Source: Bifidobacterium bohemicum DSM 22767 (GTDB lineage Bacteria; Actinomycetota; Actinomycetes; Actinomycetales; Bifidobacteriaceae). Taken from it: a stretch of 64,000 nt of DNA. Made by a program: the position numbers and the translations under genes. Positions 1 to 9,721 of the stretch are shown here, in pieces. The stretch spans positions 45,989 to 109,988 of the forward strand of contig NZ_JGYP01000005.1 in NCBI RefSeq assembly GCF_000741525.1, in the 5' to 3' direction. The notes beneath the pieces are model-generated. The model ran no database searches. It was not told the origin of the DNA and worked only from the letters and a program-made list of their open reading frames with translations. How positions within the stretch are numbered: position 1 is the stretch's first letter; each line of letters opens with the position of its first letter.

Positions 1-396
1 ACGACGACAATGAGCGCGAAAAATCTGATCCACCGGCCATTCTTCATCGAAGATCCCGTCTCCGACTGCCAATGGAGCACAATCGCAAGAACAAACAGGG
101 TGCCGACGGCACCATGCCGAATCCCAAAATGACCCACATTCTTGACGTCAGAAGCTCTCGCTTACTCCGTGCCGGGTAGCGACGAAACGACACGCCAGAG
201 CGCGCCCGCAAGCCAGTCCGAATACGGGAAGACGATGATAGGAGGACAAGAAGAAAAGGCGGCTTTTGTGCAGATTCGCCGTACGAGAGACTGATATACG
301 TTTCAAACGCTCGGACGGCTGGTACAGTGACCTTTAGCACAGCGCATTTGCATTACATTCATAAAGCGCAACGACAGAATAGGACACTCGAGCATC
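1..396. other. No supported gene at left edge
   Basis: I see no convincing coding region before the DedA gene. Short open frames here lack a recognisable domain and a good ribosome-binding site. The stretch probably holds the upstream region of the DedA gene. Confidence 0.4.
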
Positions 397-1059
397 ATGG
401 GATTCATCAGGTTCATCATCGAGCTGTTGAAAGATCCGCGCACCATCATCGCCGGGTGGATCGCGATGGGCGTGGCGCCGACGCTGGCGTTCATCTTCCT
501 GATCGTCTTCGTTGAAACCGGCGTCGTGTTCTTCCCGTTCCTGCCCGGCGACTCGCTGTTGTTCGCGGCCGGCTTCTTCGCCGCGCCCGATGCCATAACC
601 GGCAGATCCGCCCTGCCGCTGTTCGCACTGCTGCCCGTGGTGTGGCTCGCGCCGATCATCGGAGACCAGTGCAATTACTTCATCGGACACTTCTTCGGCC
701 GCCGCATCATCGAATCCGGCAAGGTCAAGGCCATGACGCCCGAGCGCCTGGCGAAAACCGAAGGCATGATCGAAAAGTGGGGACCGCTGGCCGTCTTCCT
801 TGGCCGCTTTTTCCCGTTCATCCGCACGTTCATGCCGTTCATCTCCGGGCTTTCCGGCATGCGCTGGCGCCGCTTCACGCCGTTCTCGATGCTCGGCGGG
901 CTGATATGGTCGACGCTGTTCACCCTGTTGGGATATTTCTTTGGTGGCATCCCTGTGGTGCAGCAGAACTTCGAACTGGTCATCGTGGCGATTCTGGCGA
1001 TCTCTTTGTTGCCGACCATCATCGGCCTGCTCAAGGCGAAGTTGCCCAAAAAGGAATAA
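397..1059 (+). CDS. DedA family (VTT-domain) membrane protein
   Basis: A 220-residue polytopic membrane protein. Hydrophobic segments lie near residues 22-60, 78-95 and in the C-terminal half (about 165-212). The N-terminal part has the DedA-type stretch ETGVVFFPFLPGDSLLF, and a mid-protein FLGRFFPFIRTFMPFISG matches the family's conserved R-x-x-P region. DedA/VTT proteins are proton-coupled membrane proteins linked to undecaprenyl-phosphate or phospholipid flipping and envelope homeostasis; the substrate cannot be read from the sequence. The gene stands alone, with over 700 bp before the next gene on this strand. Confidence 0.9.
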   Translation: MGFIRFIIELLKDPRTIIAGWIAMGVAPTLAFIFLIVFVETGVVFFPFLPGDSLLFAAGFFAAPDAITGRSALPLFALLPVVWLAPIIGDQCNYFIGHFFGRRIIESGKVKAMTPERLAKTEGMIEKWGPLAVFLGRFFPFIRTFMPFISGLSGMRWRRFTPFSMLGGLIWSTLFTLLGYFFGGIPVVQQNFELVIVAILAISLLPTIIGLLKAKLPKKE

Positions 1060-1786
1060 CGGGAATGATGCGGAGGGGCAACGCCAGTCGCAATCGCCGT
1101 TCACAACGGTTCTGACAGGTCGCAACCAGCACCAAACCGCCCCCCCCCGACCGTCACACTTCGCGAAGCCCGCACCGCGAAATCAGCTGCCACGGGTCGC
1201 CGCACGAAATCGTCGGCGCAAACCCGTGGCTTTCCCGGTAATCGAGAACTGGCAACACTCGATTTTCAGAACCCTCATCAGAAGCATCGCGGGATCAGGA
1301 AGACCAGAATCATATTGCTTAAAAGCAACGTGAGGTCACGACAATCAGAATAGCACTAAAAAATCGTTTTTAGACTGTAATGCCATTCCATTTGTGTGTA
1401 ACGTTAGTCCGACATCGGCCAAAAGCCTTATTCCACACGCCCTCATCTGCACAATCCCCAAATACCCACCAGTGCCGCATGACCCACCCTATCGCGATCG
1501 CCTTCCGTGAAATCAGGTATTGTGAATCTTCGACCCAATATGCAATCAGCGCACAATCCCTGACTTTTCGCGCAACTCGCCTGTCATTGATACCTTTGCA
1601 GACAACACCTGAAGTCAATGGTGCAAGCATGAGAACACCATCCCGAAATTCCCGCCGTCCATAATCCACAACAACATGCCGACACTATTTCCGGAATATT
1701 TGAGCGTGTCGTGACAGCTTGTTTCGATTTTGCGTATATCGTTATATGTACATTATCTTTATACACGAATGCATGGAGGCGGCGGT
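1060..1786. other. Intergenic region upstream of the lut operon
   Basis: About 730 bp without a credible gene. It contains a run of nine Cs (1140-1148), a small A/T palindrome near 1356-1373 and, just before lutA, an AT-rich stretch (about 1730-1765, with GTATATCG and TATATGTACA) that probably holds the lut promoter. No regulator gene is adjacent. Confidence 0.4.
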
Positions 1787-2608
1787 ATGAAGGCGACAAT
1801 ATTCTCCACCTGTCTGGTCGATTTAGTGTTTCCCAATGTCGGCAAGGCGATGGTTGAAGTGCTGGAAAGATTCGGTTGTGAAACGTATATGCCGAAGCAG
1901 CAGATCTGCTGCGGGCAGATCACGTATAACAGCGGTTACGTAAAGGAGTCCATGCAGACCATGCGCAACGAGGTCGATGCGCTGCTGAGCGAGGACACGG
2001 ACTACATCGTGGGGCCGGCCGGCTCCTGCGTGAACATGCTCAAGGAATTGCAGTTCCATTTGGCCGATGACCCGGAATACCAAGCGAAGGCGCATGAGTT
2101 GGCGGGTAAGGTCTATGAGTTCTCCCAGTTCATGTACCGGGTGCTGGGCGTGCTCGACGCGGGCGCCGAACTCGAGGCGAACGCCACCTATCACCGTTCA
2201 TGCCACATGACCCGGCTCCTTGGCGAGCGCGAAAGCCCGTTCATCCTCATGGAGCACGTCAAGGGGCTGAACGTGGCTCCGCTGCCGCATATCGAGAACT
2301 GCTGCGGGTTCGGCGGCATGTTTTCCATGAAAGTCCCCGAGGTCTCACGCCAGATGGTGGATGAAAAAGTCAAGGACATCGAAAGCACCGGTGCCGACGT
2401 GCTCATCTCCTGCGACCCCGGCTGCCTGATGAACATCGGCGGGCGTTTCAACCGCGACGGCAAACCCATCAGGATCATGCACCTGGCGGAGGTGCTCAAC
2501 AGCAACGTCGACATGAGCCGCGTGCGGTACGTCAACGCGGAGGAACGGGCCGAAATCGACCGCGAATACCTCACGCGATCCAACAAGCAGGAGGAGGCGC
2601 TGGTATGA
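1787..2608 (+). CDS. lutA: L-lactate oxidation Fe-S protein LutA (CCG-domain)
   Basis: A 273-residue protein of the LutA/YkgE family, the cysteine-rich subunit of the LutABC complex that oxidises L-lactate to pyruvate in the cytoplasm. Two CCG-type cysteine motifs are visible: ICCGQ near residue 41, and NCCGFGG near residue 172, followed by CDPGC. These bind Fe-S clusters in this family. The open frame extends 19 codons upstream, but the ATG at 1787 has a GGAGG at 1775-1779 and gives the family N-terminus MKATIFSTCL. It overlaps lutB by ATGA, so translation is coupled. Confidence 0.92.
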   Translation: MKATIFSTCLVDLVFPNVGKAMVEVLERFGCETYMPKQQICCGQITYNSGYVKESMQTMRNEVDALLSEDTDYIVGPAGSCVNMLKELQFHLADDPEYQAKAHELAGKVYEFSQFMYRVLGVLDAGAELEANATYHRSCHMTRLLGERESPFILMEHVKGLNVAPLPHIENCCGFGGMFSMKVPEVSRQMVDEKVKDIESTGADVLISCDPGCLMNIGGRFNRDGKPIRIMHLAEVLNSNVDMSRVRYVNAEERAEIDREYLTRSNKQEEALV

Positions 2609-4512
2609 GCAGGACACAGTTCACCGACGACACCATGTTTAAGCGCACCGGACTCAAAACCGGCACCATGCTCCGTAGCAACGAGGGCACCTTCAACCAG
2701 CGCGTGGCGCAGTCCGAAAAGGACACCTTCGGCCAGCGGGCCGTGGCCAAGGCGCAGGACGCGCAGTGGGTCTCCCGCGAGAAGGCCCGCGCCGAGCTGG
2801 GCAATTGGGAGGGGTGGCGCGACCTCGCCGAGCAGATTCGCCAGCACACCATCCGCTATCTGCCGGATTATCTGGAGGAGTTCAGCGACAATGTCGAAAA
2901 GCGCGGAGGACACGTCTTCTTCGCCCAAACGGACATCGAGGCACGGGACTTCATCATCGATCTTGCCAAGCGCAAGCAGGTCAAGCATGTGGTCAAGAGC
3001 AAGTCGATGGTCACCTCGGAAATCGGGCTGGACCCGGCGCTGCTGAAGGTGCCTGGGCTGCAAGTGACCGAAACCGATCTTGCCGAGTTCATCCTTGAGG
3101 AGGACAACTGGGACGAACCGACCCACCTCGTGTTCCCCGCGATCAATAAGGACCGCGACCGCGTGCAGAAGGTCTTCCACGAGAAGCTCGGCTACGAGGG
3201 CGACAACGACCCGCAGCATGAGGCGCGGTTCAGCCGCAAGGTGCTGCGCGAGCGCTTCCTCGAAGCGGACATGAGCATCACGGGATGCAATTTCGCGGTT
3301 GCGGACACCGGCATGGTCAACGTCGTGACCAACGAAGGCAATGCCGACCTCTCCATGGCCATACCGCCGACCCAGGTCGTGGTGATGGGCATGGAGCGCA
3401 TCGTGCCCAGCCTCAAAGAGGCCGAGACTATGGATAACATGCTCGTGCGCAGCGCCGTGGGCAGCAAGCTCACCTCATACTGCACCTTCACCTCCCCGCA
3501 GGTTTCCGGCGAAAGCGACGGTCCCGAGGACTTCTACGTGGTCATCGTCGACAACGGGCGCAGCAACGCGCTGGGCACCGACTTCGAGCCGATCCTGCAG
3601 TGCATTCGTTGCGCGTCGTGCCTTAACGTCTGCCCGATTTACCGCCATATCGGCGGCAAGGGTTACGGCTCGATCTACCCGGGGCCCGTGGGCGCCGTGC
3701 TGTCTCCGATACTCCAAGGCGACTACGAGGACTTCCACGACCTGCCGTACGCATGCAGCCTGTGTTCGGCCTGCTCCGCCACATGCCCAGTGAAGATTCC
3801 ACTGCACGAGCTGCTGTTGAAACACCGCAAGATCGAGATGAACGACGACCACCTGGCCGACGCGATCGCCTCGCTGACCATGAAGGTCGTGGGCATCGGC
3901 ATGGGGCATTCCTCGCTCTTCCGCACGGCGCTCGAATTCGACCATGTGGCCACCAACCCGATCGCCAAGCGCGGGCACAAGGTGACCGACGGGGTGGAAG
4001 GCGCCAAGCGCGTGCCCGACAGCGCGCAGAACCTCAACACCACCGGCAAGCACGAGGAATGGATGCCTCTGGTGTTCGGCGGGTGGACCAAGGTGCGCGA
4101 TCTGCCGCAACCGCCGAAGCATTCCGAGAACTTCCGCAGCTGGTATTCCGAGCGCAAGAAGGCCCAGGGCTCACCCGAGGAATTCGCCACGCGGCAGGCG
4201 GCCATACTGGCCAAGAACCCGAATGCCCGCGGGGCTGCGCCATCGGGATCCAAGAACGTCGGCAAAACGGGAACCACCAAAGCCAATGGTTTCGGCACCT
4301 ACGATAATTCCGTTTCCGCACGCCGCGCAGGTAACGAAAAAACCGAACCGTTGGGCGCCGACACCTTGCCCACCGCTTTGGGCAGCATTGAAGGCGAGAC
4401 CTACGGCAAGCGGGTATATGACATGGTACGCGAGGAGATACAAGCCGGGCGCGCCGATTCCTCGACCTCTTCTACGAACGCAGCCAACGGCGGAAAGGGG
4501 CTGAACCAATGA
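2605..4512 (+). CDS. lutB: L-lactate oxidation Fe-S protein LutB
   Basis: A 635-residue LutB/LldF family protein. The N-terminal two thirds form a LUD-type domain. Two ferredoxin-like [4Fe-4S] motifs follow: CIRCASCLNVCP near residue 333 and CSLCSACSATCP near residue 384. The protein would pass electrons within the LutABC lactate dehydrogenase. It is longer than the usual 470-490 residues because of a C-terminal tail; residues after about 520 are low-complexity (Gly, Ala, Ser, Asn) with no recognisable domain. The four-base ATGA overlaps with lutA and lutC on both sides indicate one operon. Confidence 0.93.
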   Translation: MSRTQFTDDTMFKRTGLKTGTMLRSNEGTFNQRVAQSEKDTFGQRAVAKAQDAQWVSREKARAELGNWEGWRDLAEQIRQHTIRYLPDYLEEFSDNVEKRGGHVFFAQTDIEARDFIIDLAKRKQVKHVVKSKSMVTSEIGLDPALLKVPGLQVTETDLAEFILEEDNWDEPTHLVFPAINKDRDRVQKVFHEKLGYEGDNDPQHEARFSRKVLRERFLEADMSITGCNFAVADTGMVNVVTNEGNADLSMAIPPTQVVVMGMERIVPSLKEAETMDNMLVRSAVGSKLTSYCTFTSPQVSGESDGPEDFYVVIVDNGRSNALGTDFEPILQCIRCASCLNVCPIYRHIGGKGYGSIYPGPVGAVLSPILQGDYEDFHDLPYACSLCSACSATCPVKIPLHELLLKHRKIEMNDDHLADAIASLTMKVVGIGMGHSSLFRTALEFDHVATNPIAKRGHKVTDGVEGAKRVPDSAQNLNTTGKHEEWMPLVFGGWTKVRDLPQPPKHSENFRSWYSERKKAQGSPEEFATRQAAILAKNPNARGAAPSGSKNVGKTGTTKANGFGTYDNSVSARRAGNEKTEPLGADTLPTALGSIEGETYGKRVYDMVREEIQAGRADSSTSSTNAANGGKGLNQ

Positions 4513-5210
4513 CCGATCGCGAAGTATTCCTTGATTATTTGGCCGAGAAAAGCGGACGGCCACGGCATCAGCTCAAAGACCACCCGCTGGTGCCGGTCAA
4601 CGATCTGCCGGAATCCACGATGTCCGGGCTGTCTCAGGACGAACTGCTTGAAGTCGCCCGCCGGAACGCCCCCGCCGTGCATGTGAACTTCCAGACCTGC
4701 ACCGCCTCCGAATTGCCGGGCGCCTTGGATTCCTTCGTCTCGGCGAAAGCACAGGGGCATCTGCTGCTGCCCACCGATGACGAGAACTTCGCGGAGTTCG
4801 GTCTGGAAAGCTGGCGTGAAGGGCTCGACCCCAAACCCACCTATTGGGTGCCTGCAGCAAGCCGCGAAACGAACATCACCACGGCTTCGCAAGCGCAGGC
4901 CGCCATCGGTTTCGCCGATTTCCTGTGCGCCGAAAGCTGCACGATAACCGCTCCGACCACCCCCGGCCAAGGGCGCGCGTTCCATTTCCTGCCGGTGAAT
5001 TATCTGTCGATCATTCGCAAGTCGAAGATCGTGCCACGCACGCGCCAGGCGATGGACTATTACGATCCGGCGATCAAATCCGGCAAGCTGACGACATCCA
5101 ACCTCAATTTCATCACCGGAACATCAAGTACCGGGGACATTGAGATGGTGCTGGTGGTCGGCGTGCACGGGCCGCTCGAGATGACGTATCTGGTGGTGAC
5201 GGACCGCTGA
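4509..5210 (+). CDS. lutC: Lactate utilization protein LutC (LUD domain)
   Basis: A 233-residue LUD-domain protein, third member of the lutABC operon, starting in a four-base overlap with the lutB stop. The C-terminal half carries the family pattern (TTPGQGRAFHFLPVNYLSI, then FITGTSSTGDIEMVLVVGVHGP). LutC is required for lactate growth in Bacillus, but its biochemical role is less clear than those of the Fe-S subunits. The operon has no linked lactate permease or GntR regulator in this window. A lactate-oxidising complex is notable in a fermenter that makes lactate. Confidence 0.92.
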   Translation: MTDREVFLDYLAEKSGRPRHQLKDHPLVPVNDLPESTMSGLSQDELLEVARRNAPAVHVNFQTCTASELPGALDSFVSAKAQGHLLLPTDDENFAEFGLESWREGLDPKPTYWVPAASRETNITTASQAQAAIGFADFLCAESCTITAPTTPGQGRAFHFLPVNYLSIIRKSKIVPRTRQAMDYYDPAIKSGKLTTSNLNFITGTSSTGDIEMVLVVGVHGPLEMTYLVVTDR

Positions 5211-5357
5211 GGCCGGCACCGAACATGCAGCCATAGAACAGGAGGTGCCGCGATCCCCAAAGATCCGGCGCTTCCCTTTTGCTCACCTTTTGCCCTCACA
5301 GCCGTATCGACCGGCGACCGGCACCGGTTCGTTGCATCTGTCCCACAACGCTCCGAG

Positions 5358-6050
5358 TCAGTGCTGGCCGTACACGTTCTGATAGCGGTCGTTGAGCTTG
5401 GCGATGTCCTCATCCGAAATCGGGATGATATCGCCTATCTGACGCGCGGCCCACATGGTGTGAGCCACCTCCTCGGTCATCGCGGCCGCCTTCACCGCAC
5501 CCTCGGCGTCCTTGCCGATGGTGAAAGGCCCATGGTTCTGCATCAGTACGGCGGGCGAATGAGGATACTTCCTGAGCGTTTCGACCACGCCCTCGCCGAT
5601 GGCCTCCGAACCGATGAGCCTGAACGGGCCGGCCGGCACGGGGCCGCCGAACTCGTCACCCATCATGGTCAGCCCGCAGGGGATGTTCTGCCCCGTCGCG
5701 GCCCAAGCCGTGGCGTAGGTGGAGTGGGTGTGCACCACACCGTAGACATCGGGCATATTACGATAGATATAGGCGTGGGACTTGGTGTCGGAACTCGGCT
5801 CAGCCAGCCCGTCCACCTTCTCGCCGTTGAGGTCGCACACCACCATCGATTCCGGGGTGAGGCTTTCGTACCGCATGCCGCTCGGCTTGATCACCATGAG
5901 ATCGGCCGTATGCAGCCGCTGGGAGACGTTGCCGGCCGTCCATACCACAAGGTTCCACTTCAGCAACTGCTCATGCAGCGAGGAAACGACCTCACGCACC
6001 TGCTTGACCTCAGCACGAACCTCAGGACCATAATCGTTCAACGACACCAT
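5358..6050 (-). CDS. araD: L-ribulose-5-phosphate 4-epimerase
   Basis: About 230 residues of the class II aldolase/AraD family, which converts L-ribulose-5-phosphate to D-xylulose-5-phosphate at the end of L-arabinose catabolism. The zinc site is visible: VVHTHSTYATAW supplies two histidines and MQNHGPF the third. TAGNVSQR and SSDTKSH match the phosphate and metal-binding loops. An AAAGGAG lies just upstream; two ATGs in tandem (6053 and 6050) could serve, and 6050 has the better spacing. No araA or araB is in the window. A palindromic operator-like site lies about 95 bp upstream. Confidence 0.92.
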   Translation of the reverse strand: MVSLNDYGPEVRAEVKQVREVVSSLHEQLLKWNLVVWTAGNVSQRLHTADLMVIKPSGMRYESLTPESMVVCDLNGEKVDGLAEPSSDTKSHAYIYRNMPDVYGVVHTHSTYATAWAATGQNIPCGLTMMGDEFGGPVPAGPFRLIGSEAIGEGVVETLRKYPHSPAVLMQNHGPFTIGKDAEGAVKAAAMTEEVAHTMWAARQIGDIIPISDEDIAKLNDRYQNVYGQH

Positions 6051-6144
6051 CATCCACTCCTTTGTACAACGTATAACACATAACGAAATTATTTCGCCGG
6101 AAAACGCATCCCGGTCTCAATGCGTATTGTAGCCTATAGTAGGT

Positions 6145-6160
6145 ATGTTACCGCTAACAT
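6145..6160. promoter_or_regulatory. LacI-type palindromic operator upstream of araD
   Basis: ATGTTACCGCTAACAT is an inverted repeat (ATGTTA / TAACAT around CCGC), the geometry of LacI-family operators. It lies about 95 bp upstream of the araD start on that gene's promoter side. A sugar-responsive LacI regulator is the natural inference; no such gene is in the window. Confidence 0.55.
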
Positions 6161-6661
6161 GATAGCCGCATGGTCTTGAGGCGGGTATACCGTTTCGACG
6201 CTCGATACGCTCAGGACATGCACGACGTTCTGCCCCCTCGATTCACTCGGCGCAGGCGGACCTTTTGCCGTCGACACACAGGCCCTTCGAATCGCTCGAT
6301 GCGTCCGACGCCCCTCCCAATCGCCAACCCATCCGGAACTTTCGCCCTCACTCAACGTCTCCAACTTCCACCCAGCCAGTCGCGAACCGCTCGATACACC
6401 GACTCCGCGTGGCAACTCTCTGCGGACTGAACGTGCCCCCTGACGTCACCTCCCAAACCACTCGATGCGTCCGTTTAATATCGCACCTCCCCCGATTGAT
6501 CCGACACGTAAGCCCGCATGGTGCTTCACAACCACGACCAGGCAATCACAATCGACTCCATCGCCGCACATCTTGACCTGTTTAACTCGCCGACATTGCG
6601 CTTGGGGATAGGTCGTACTAGAATACGTAACGTTGCTTCTTTGGAAGCGGCACATGTTTTT
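6161..6661. other. Intergenic region with degenerate CTCGATRC repeats
   Basis: About 500 bp with no credible gene. Four loosely similar copies of CTCGATAC/CTCGATGC occur near 6199, 6297, 6389 and 6463; two of them continue as CTCGATGCGTCCG. Their meaning is unknown. The last part should contain the tRNA-Ala promoter. Confidence 0.3.
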
Positions 6662-6734
6662 GGGGCTGTAGCTCAGTTGGTAGAGCGCTTCGTTCGCATC
6701 GAAGAGGTCGTGGTTTCGATTACCATCAGCTCCA
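6662..6734 (+). tRNA. tRNA-Ala (anticodon CGC)
   Basis: A complete cloverleaf can be folded: acceptor GGGGCTG pairs with CAGCTCC, including the G3-U70 pair that marks alanine tRNA. The D arm is GCTC/GAGC. The anticodon stem CTTCG/CGAAG encloses TTCGCAT, giving anticodon CGC for GCG codons. The T arm is GTGGT/ACCAT with loop TTCGATT, and the discriminator is A at 6734. CCA is not encoded. A tyrosine integrase gene begins about 200 bp downstream, so the 3' end of this gene is the probable attachment site of the element that follows. Confidence 0.93.
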
Positions 6735-6943
6735 CAAGCAAGGTTTCCGACGTTTCGCCGGAAACCTTTTTTCATGCCGCTTTCTTTGAAATACCAGCGA
6801 AAATGACCCATAACAGTAATTCCATATTTGTCTATGATTGTCAGCCACTGTCAACCTTTTAAGTACACAGGCAGGTACACACGTCTTGTCCACTATTTGT
6901 TCTTTTGTCTAACAACATGCAATCTGCGAGGCAAAATCATTAT

Positions 6944-8224
6944 ATGACAAAGCGTAAAGGTGCATGGGGCAGCGTTATAGAAGACAAGAAACGCAAGCGC
7001 TTCAGAGCTAGATACCAGAATCCACATATTCCTGGCAAAGTTGTCCAACGGACTTTCTCCGATCGAACCAATGCGTACGCTTGGCTTGCTCAGGAAAAAC
7101 AGCTTGTCGATGACGATAAAGCGGGACGAAAAACATGGACACATCCGACTGAGCGTGAGGAAAAGAAACGAGAGAATCTTGAAAAAGAGACTCTGACTTT
7201 AGAAAGGTACGCGTCTCAAAAATATTCGAATTTCAGACAGCAGGACGGCAGTGAACCCTCACCCGGTTACCGCCGCAAAATCAACGAATATCTCCGACAT
7301 CTCAGTATGGCATCTTTCTGGGAAAAGCCACTTACCGACATCACCCCCGAAGAGGTAACGGAGTGGAAGAACAATTGTAACCTTCAACCGACACCTCGTT
7401 TGAGAACATGGCAGGAGCTAAAGAAAATTATGAACTGGGCTGTTGAGGAGGGCCACATATCAAAGTCTCCAGTAACTGGCAAAAGCCCGAAAATACCGCC
7501 GAGCAAGCAAGCTATGATTCCTACGGCCACCAGCGCTGAGCTGAGGATCATTTATGAAAATATGCCCGAATACAGCCGCATCAGCGTGTACATCGCCGCG
7601 ATATTCGATTTGCGAATTAGCGAAGTACTAGCGTTGCAAGTCAAAGATGTTGACCTCAAAAAGCTCATCCTCCATGTCCGCCATGGTCTCAGAAGAGGCA
7701 AAGACGATAAGGGAACTCTGCATGTAGATGCGACCAAGACTACATCTAGCATTGCGGATCAACCAATTCCACAAGAAATGGTGAGCATGCTGCGCGTACA
7801 AATCAACGGCAGAGCGGCTGATAAACAGCTCATCGAATCTCCCAAAACCGGAGATGTCCTTTCGCAGACCACCTTGCGCAACCAGTTCGACAAAGCGAAA
7901 GTAATAGCCGGGAGGCCAGATCTGCATTTTCATACGCTTCGTGCCACGGCTATCGATACAGCAGCTCGAAGTGGAGCCAGTTTTAAAGAAGTGCAAAAAT
8001 ACGGCAGGCATAGCGATCTAAAAACCAGTGTCGATCGGTATCAAAGAGCGACCCAGCAGGGACAACGAGAAATTGCCAACAATGTTGCGGCTTCGATTCT
8101 GCCTCATCAGCGCACGCGGGAAGATATCGAAAAAGAGTTGGATGAAACACGTAAGCATCTCATCCAACTCGAAGCGGAACTACAAAAATTCAACGGAACA
8201 ACTTCGCCAAAGAGTCACGGTTAA
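6944..8224 (+). CDS. Tyrosine site-specific integrase
   Basis: A phage-type tyrosine recombinase of about 426 residues. The N-terminal part (KGAWGSVIEDKKRKRFRARYQNP) resembles arm-binding domains of actinobacterial integrases. A core-binding segment lies at about residues 80-165. The catalytic residues are visible: Arg in DLRISEVLAL, the H-x-x-R of FHTLRATAID, then GRHSDLKTSVDRY with the late His and the nucleophilic Tyr. The frame opens at a TTG (6905) and an ATG (6917), but the ATG at 6944 has a GAGG upstream and a normal family N-terminus. It is convergent with, and overlaps by 35 bp, the excisionase-like gene. Confidence 0.9.
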   Translation: MTKRKGAWGSVIEDKKRKRFRARYQNPHIPGKVVQRTFSDRTNAYAWLAQEKQLVDDDKAGRKTWTHPTEREEKKRENLEKETLTLERYASQKYSNFRQQDGSEPSPGYRRKINEYLRHLSMASFWEKPLTDITPEEVTEWKNNCNLQPTPRLRTWQELKKIMNWAVEEGHISKSPVTGKSPKIPPSKQAMIPTATSAELRIIYENMPEYSRISVYIAAIFDLRISEVLALQVKDVDLKKLILHVRHGLRRGKDDKGTLHVDATKTTSSIADQPIPQEMVSMLRVQINGRAADKQLIESPKTGDVLSQTTLRNQFDKAKVIAGRPDLHFHTLRATAIDTAARSGASFKEVQKYGRHSDLKTSVDRYQRATQQGQREIANNVAASILPHQRTREDIEKELDETRKHLIQLEAELQKFNGTTSPKSHG

Positions 8225-8348
8225 CAAGCCGCTTACCATGAATACGGTAAGACTTTAAAGTGCCGTCACCGATAAGTTTGTAAACGAAAGCCCGCGAACC
8301 GTGAAGTGCCGCCATAGTCTCTGGAATGGTCAAGGTCTCGGGAATCAT
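8190..8348 (-). CDS. Excisionase-like small HTH protein
   Basis: A 52-residue protein starting in an ATGA overlap with the Rep stop codon; AGAAGGTGA upstream serves as ribosome-binding site. The sequence (TIPETMAALHGSRAFVYKLI, then GTLKSYRIHGKRLVNRDSLAKL) matches the winged-helix MerR/excisionase family that binds att-site DNA and directs excision. Position next to int supports an Xis role. A longer upstream frame exists but lies inside rep and is not needed. Confidence 0.75.
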   Translation of the reverse strand: MIPETLTIPETMAALHGSRAFVYKLIGDGTLKSYRIHGKRLVNRDSLAKLFR

Positions 8349-9721
8349 CGTGTCACCTTCTCTACAGTCGGAACACCGATAAGAATGGACTGCTGATTTG
8401 TGTCTTTGACAGTCTGAGCCACTCGGCAGCCAATCTGTTCCTGATTGTCTGCAATATATTGCAATATCTGACGCTGCGCCTCGGAACTCATCCACCCTGA
8501 GATACCTCGACGCTGTGACCCCAGATGAGTGCCCAGCCGAGGAACACCAAGAATGTCACGACGGCTACCTGATAAATTAAACGCTTGGCTCGATTCTCCC
8601 CATGGATCCAGATTTTTCTGCCCTGTAAAATCGGACGGCTCAACAGGTTGGTCAAGCCATTGCTCTTCAGCAGTCCTCCTGCGATCCAACCCATGCTTAC
8701 GCCGATGCTTCCAGAAACCCATATTACGTTTCCACTGGCGCATAGCGACTATACCGGAGTCGGGCTTCTCCGAACGAAGCTTTGAAAGCTCCCACGCACA
8801 AACCAGACGCCTGTATACGTAAAATCCTTTTCCCTCGGAACATCTGGAATCGGCGTTCACATCTGAATCTTCGTGATGATCTAAATCAAATTTATAGACT
8901 GCCTCCAACGGGAAATGTTGGCTATGACCCCACATCGCCCCAGGACGCCTAGTCCAACTCTCTGGCATGGTCTCGTATGAACGCTGATACGAATTAACAC
9001 CCATACTGCCATGTTTGGAAAGATACAAGAACCAATCCGTATCGCGCATCAGTTTTATGGCGTAGCCACTGCCGCCCATATCGTAGTCGTCTGCATTTAA
9101 CACTTTGCGCCATCTGTCAACCATACGACGCCGAACATCTTGTACGGGTATATCTTCCGGCCACCAAGCAACACCATGCAGGTGAGGCTCCCCATTCCCT
9201 TGCCACTCCAGAAGCCAGACGTATGCGAGCAGGACATCCTCACGTTGGCCTTGAGGATTCCTCGCACACCCCTTAAAGAGCTGATTAATCCAACGATGGA
9301 ACATATCCGAATCGGGAATGTTCATAGCGATACCGTTCTCATCAAGCTCTGCTTTTATTGTCAGCGACAGCGCAAACGGTCTGCCGCCAACATCGCAAGG
9401 ATTGACGCTTTGAAGAAACTTCTCAAGGCTTCGCGCAGCCTGCTTTGTCCAGCCTTTATTCATTCTGCGCACTCCATGTGCGCCACCGTTATTGCCACTG
9501 TTTCCATTACTCAGACTGGCACTACCACCGCAATACCTCATCGTTATTATTGACATCTTGACTTCCAAACCGTCTTCAGCCGAAGCTACATAATGTCCCA
9601 AATCAGAGCGTTGGTATGTAGCAAGGGCAGAGAGACTTGACTTAATTGCCAAGATGGAACGCAGGCGTAGTAGTTCAATATCAGAAAATACTTTGCTGTT
9701 CCAGATTTTGATGACTACCAT
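8345..9721 (-). CDS. HUH-type rolling-circle replication initiator (Rep)
   Basis: A protein of about 458 residues. The central segment has the metal-binding HUH motif in WLLEWQGNGEPHLHGVAWWP, followed about 60-75 residues later by WFLYLSKHGS, a Y-x-x-K motif typical of single-tyrosine Rep nucleases. Such enzymes nick one strand at an origin and start rolling-circle replication. The frame opens farther upstream (9826), but the ATG at 9721 has AGAGGA about 9 bases before it. The gene is translationally coupled to the excisionase-like gene, so replication and excision would be expressed together. The plasmid or phage Rep subfamily cannot be assigned from reading. Confidence 0.75.
   Translation of the reverse strand: MVVIKIWNSKVFSDIELLRLRSILAIKSSLSALATYQRSDLGHYVASAEDGLEVKMSIITMRYCGGSASLSNGNSGNNGGAHGVRRMNKGWTKQAARSLEKFLQSVNPCDVGGRPFALSLTIKAELDENGIAMNIPDSDMFHRWINQLFKGCARNPQGQREDVLLAYVWLLEWQGNGEPHLHGVAWWPEDIPVQDVRRRMVDRWRKVLNADDYDMGGSGYAIKLMRDTDWFLYLSKHGSMGVNSYQRSYETMPESWTRRPGAMWGHSQHFPLEAVYKFDLDHHEDSDVNADSRCSEGKGFYVYRRLVCAWELSKLRSEKPDSGIVAMRQWKRNMGFWKHRRKHGLDRRRTAEEQWLDQPVEPSDFTGQKNLDPWGESSQAFNLSGSRRDILGVPRLGTHLGSQRRGISGWMSSEAQRQILQYIADNQEQIGCRVAQTVKDTNQQSILIGVPTVEKVTR

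Noticed and set aside
334..1125. Long open frame on the minus strand over the DedA gene
   Set aside because: It is antisense to a clear DedA protein, low-complexity (Gln, Arg, Asp) and has no domain.
1140..1148. Run of nine Cs as a phase-variation tract
   Set aside because: It lies in an intergenic region over 600 bp from the next start codon, so there is no obvious frame or promoter to switch.
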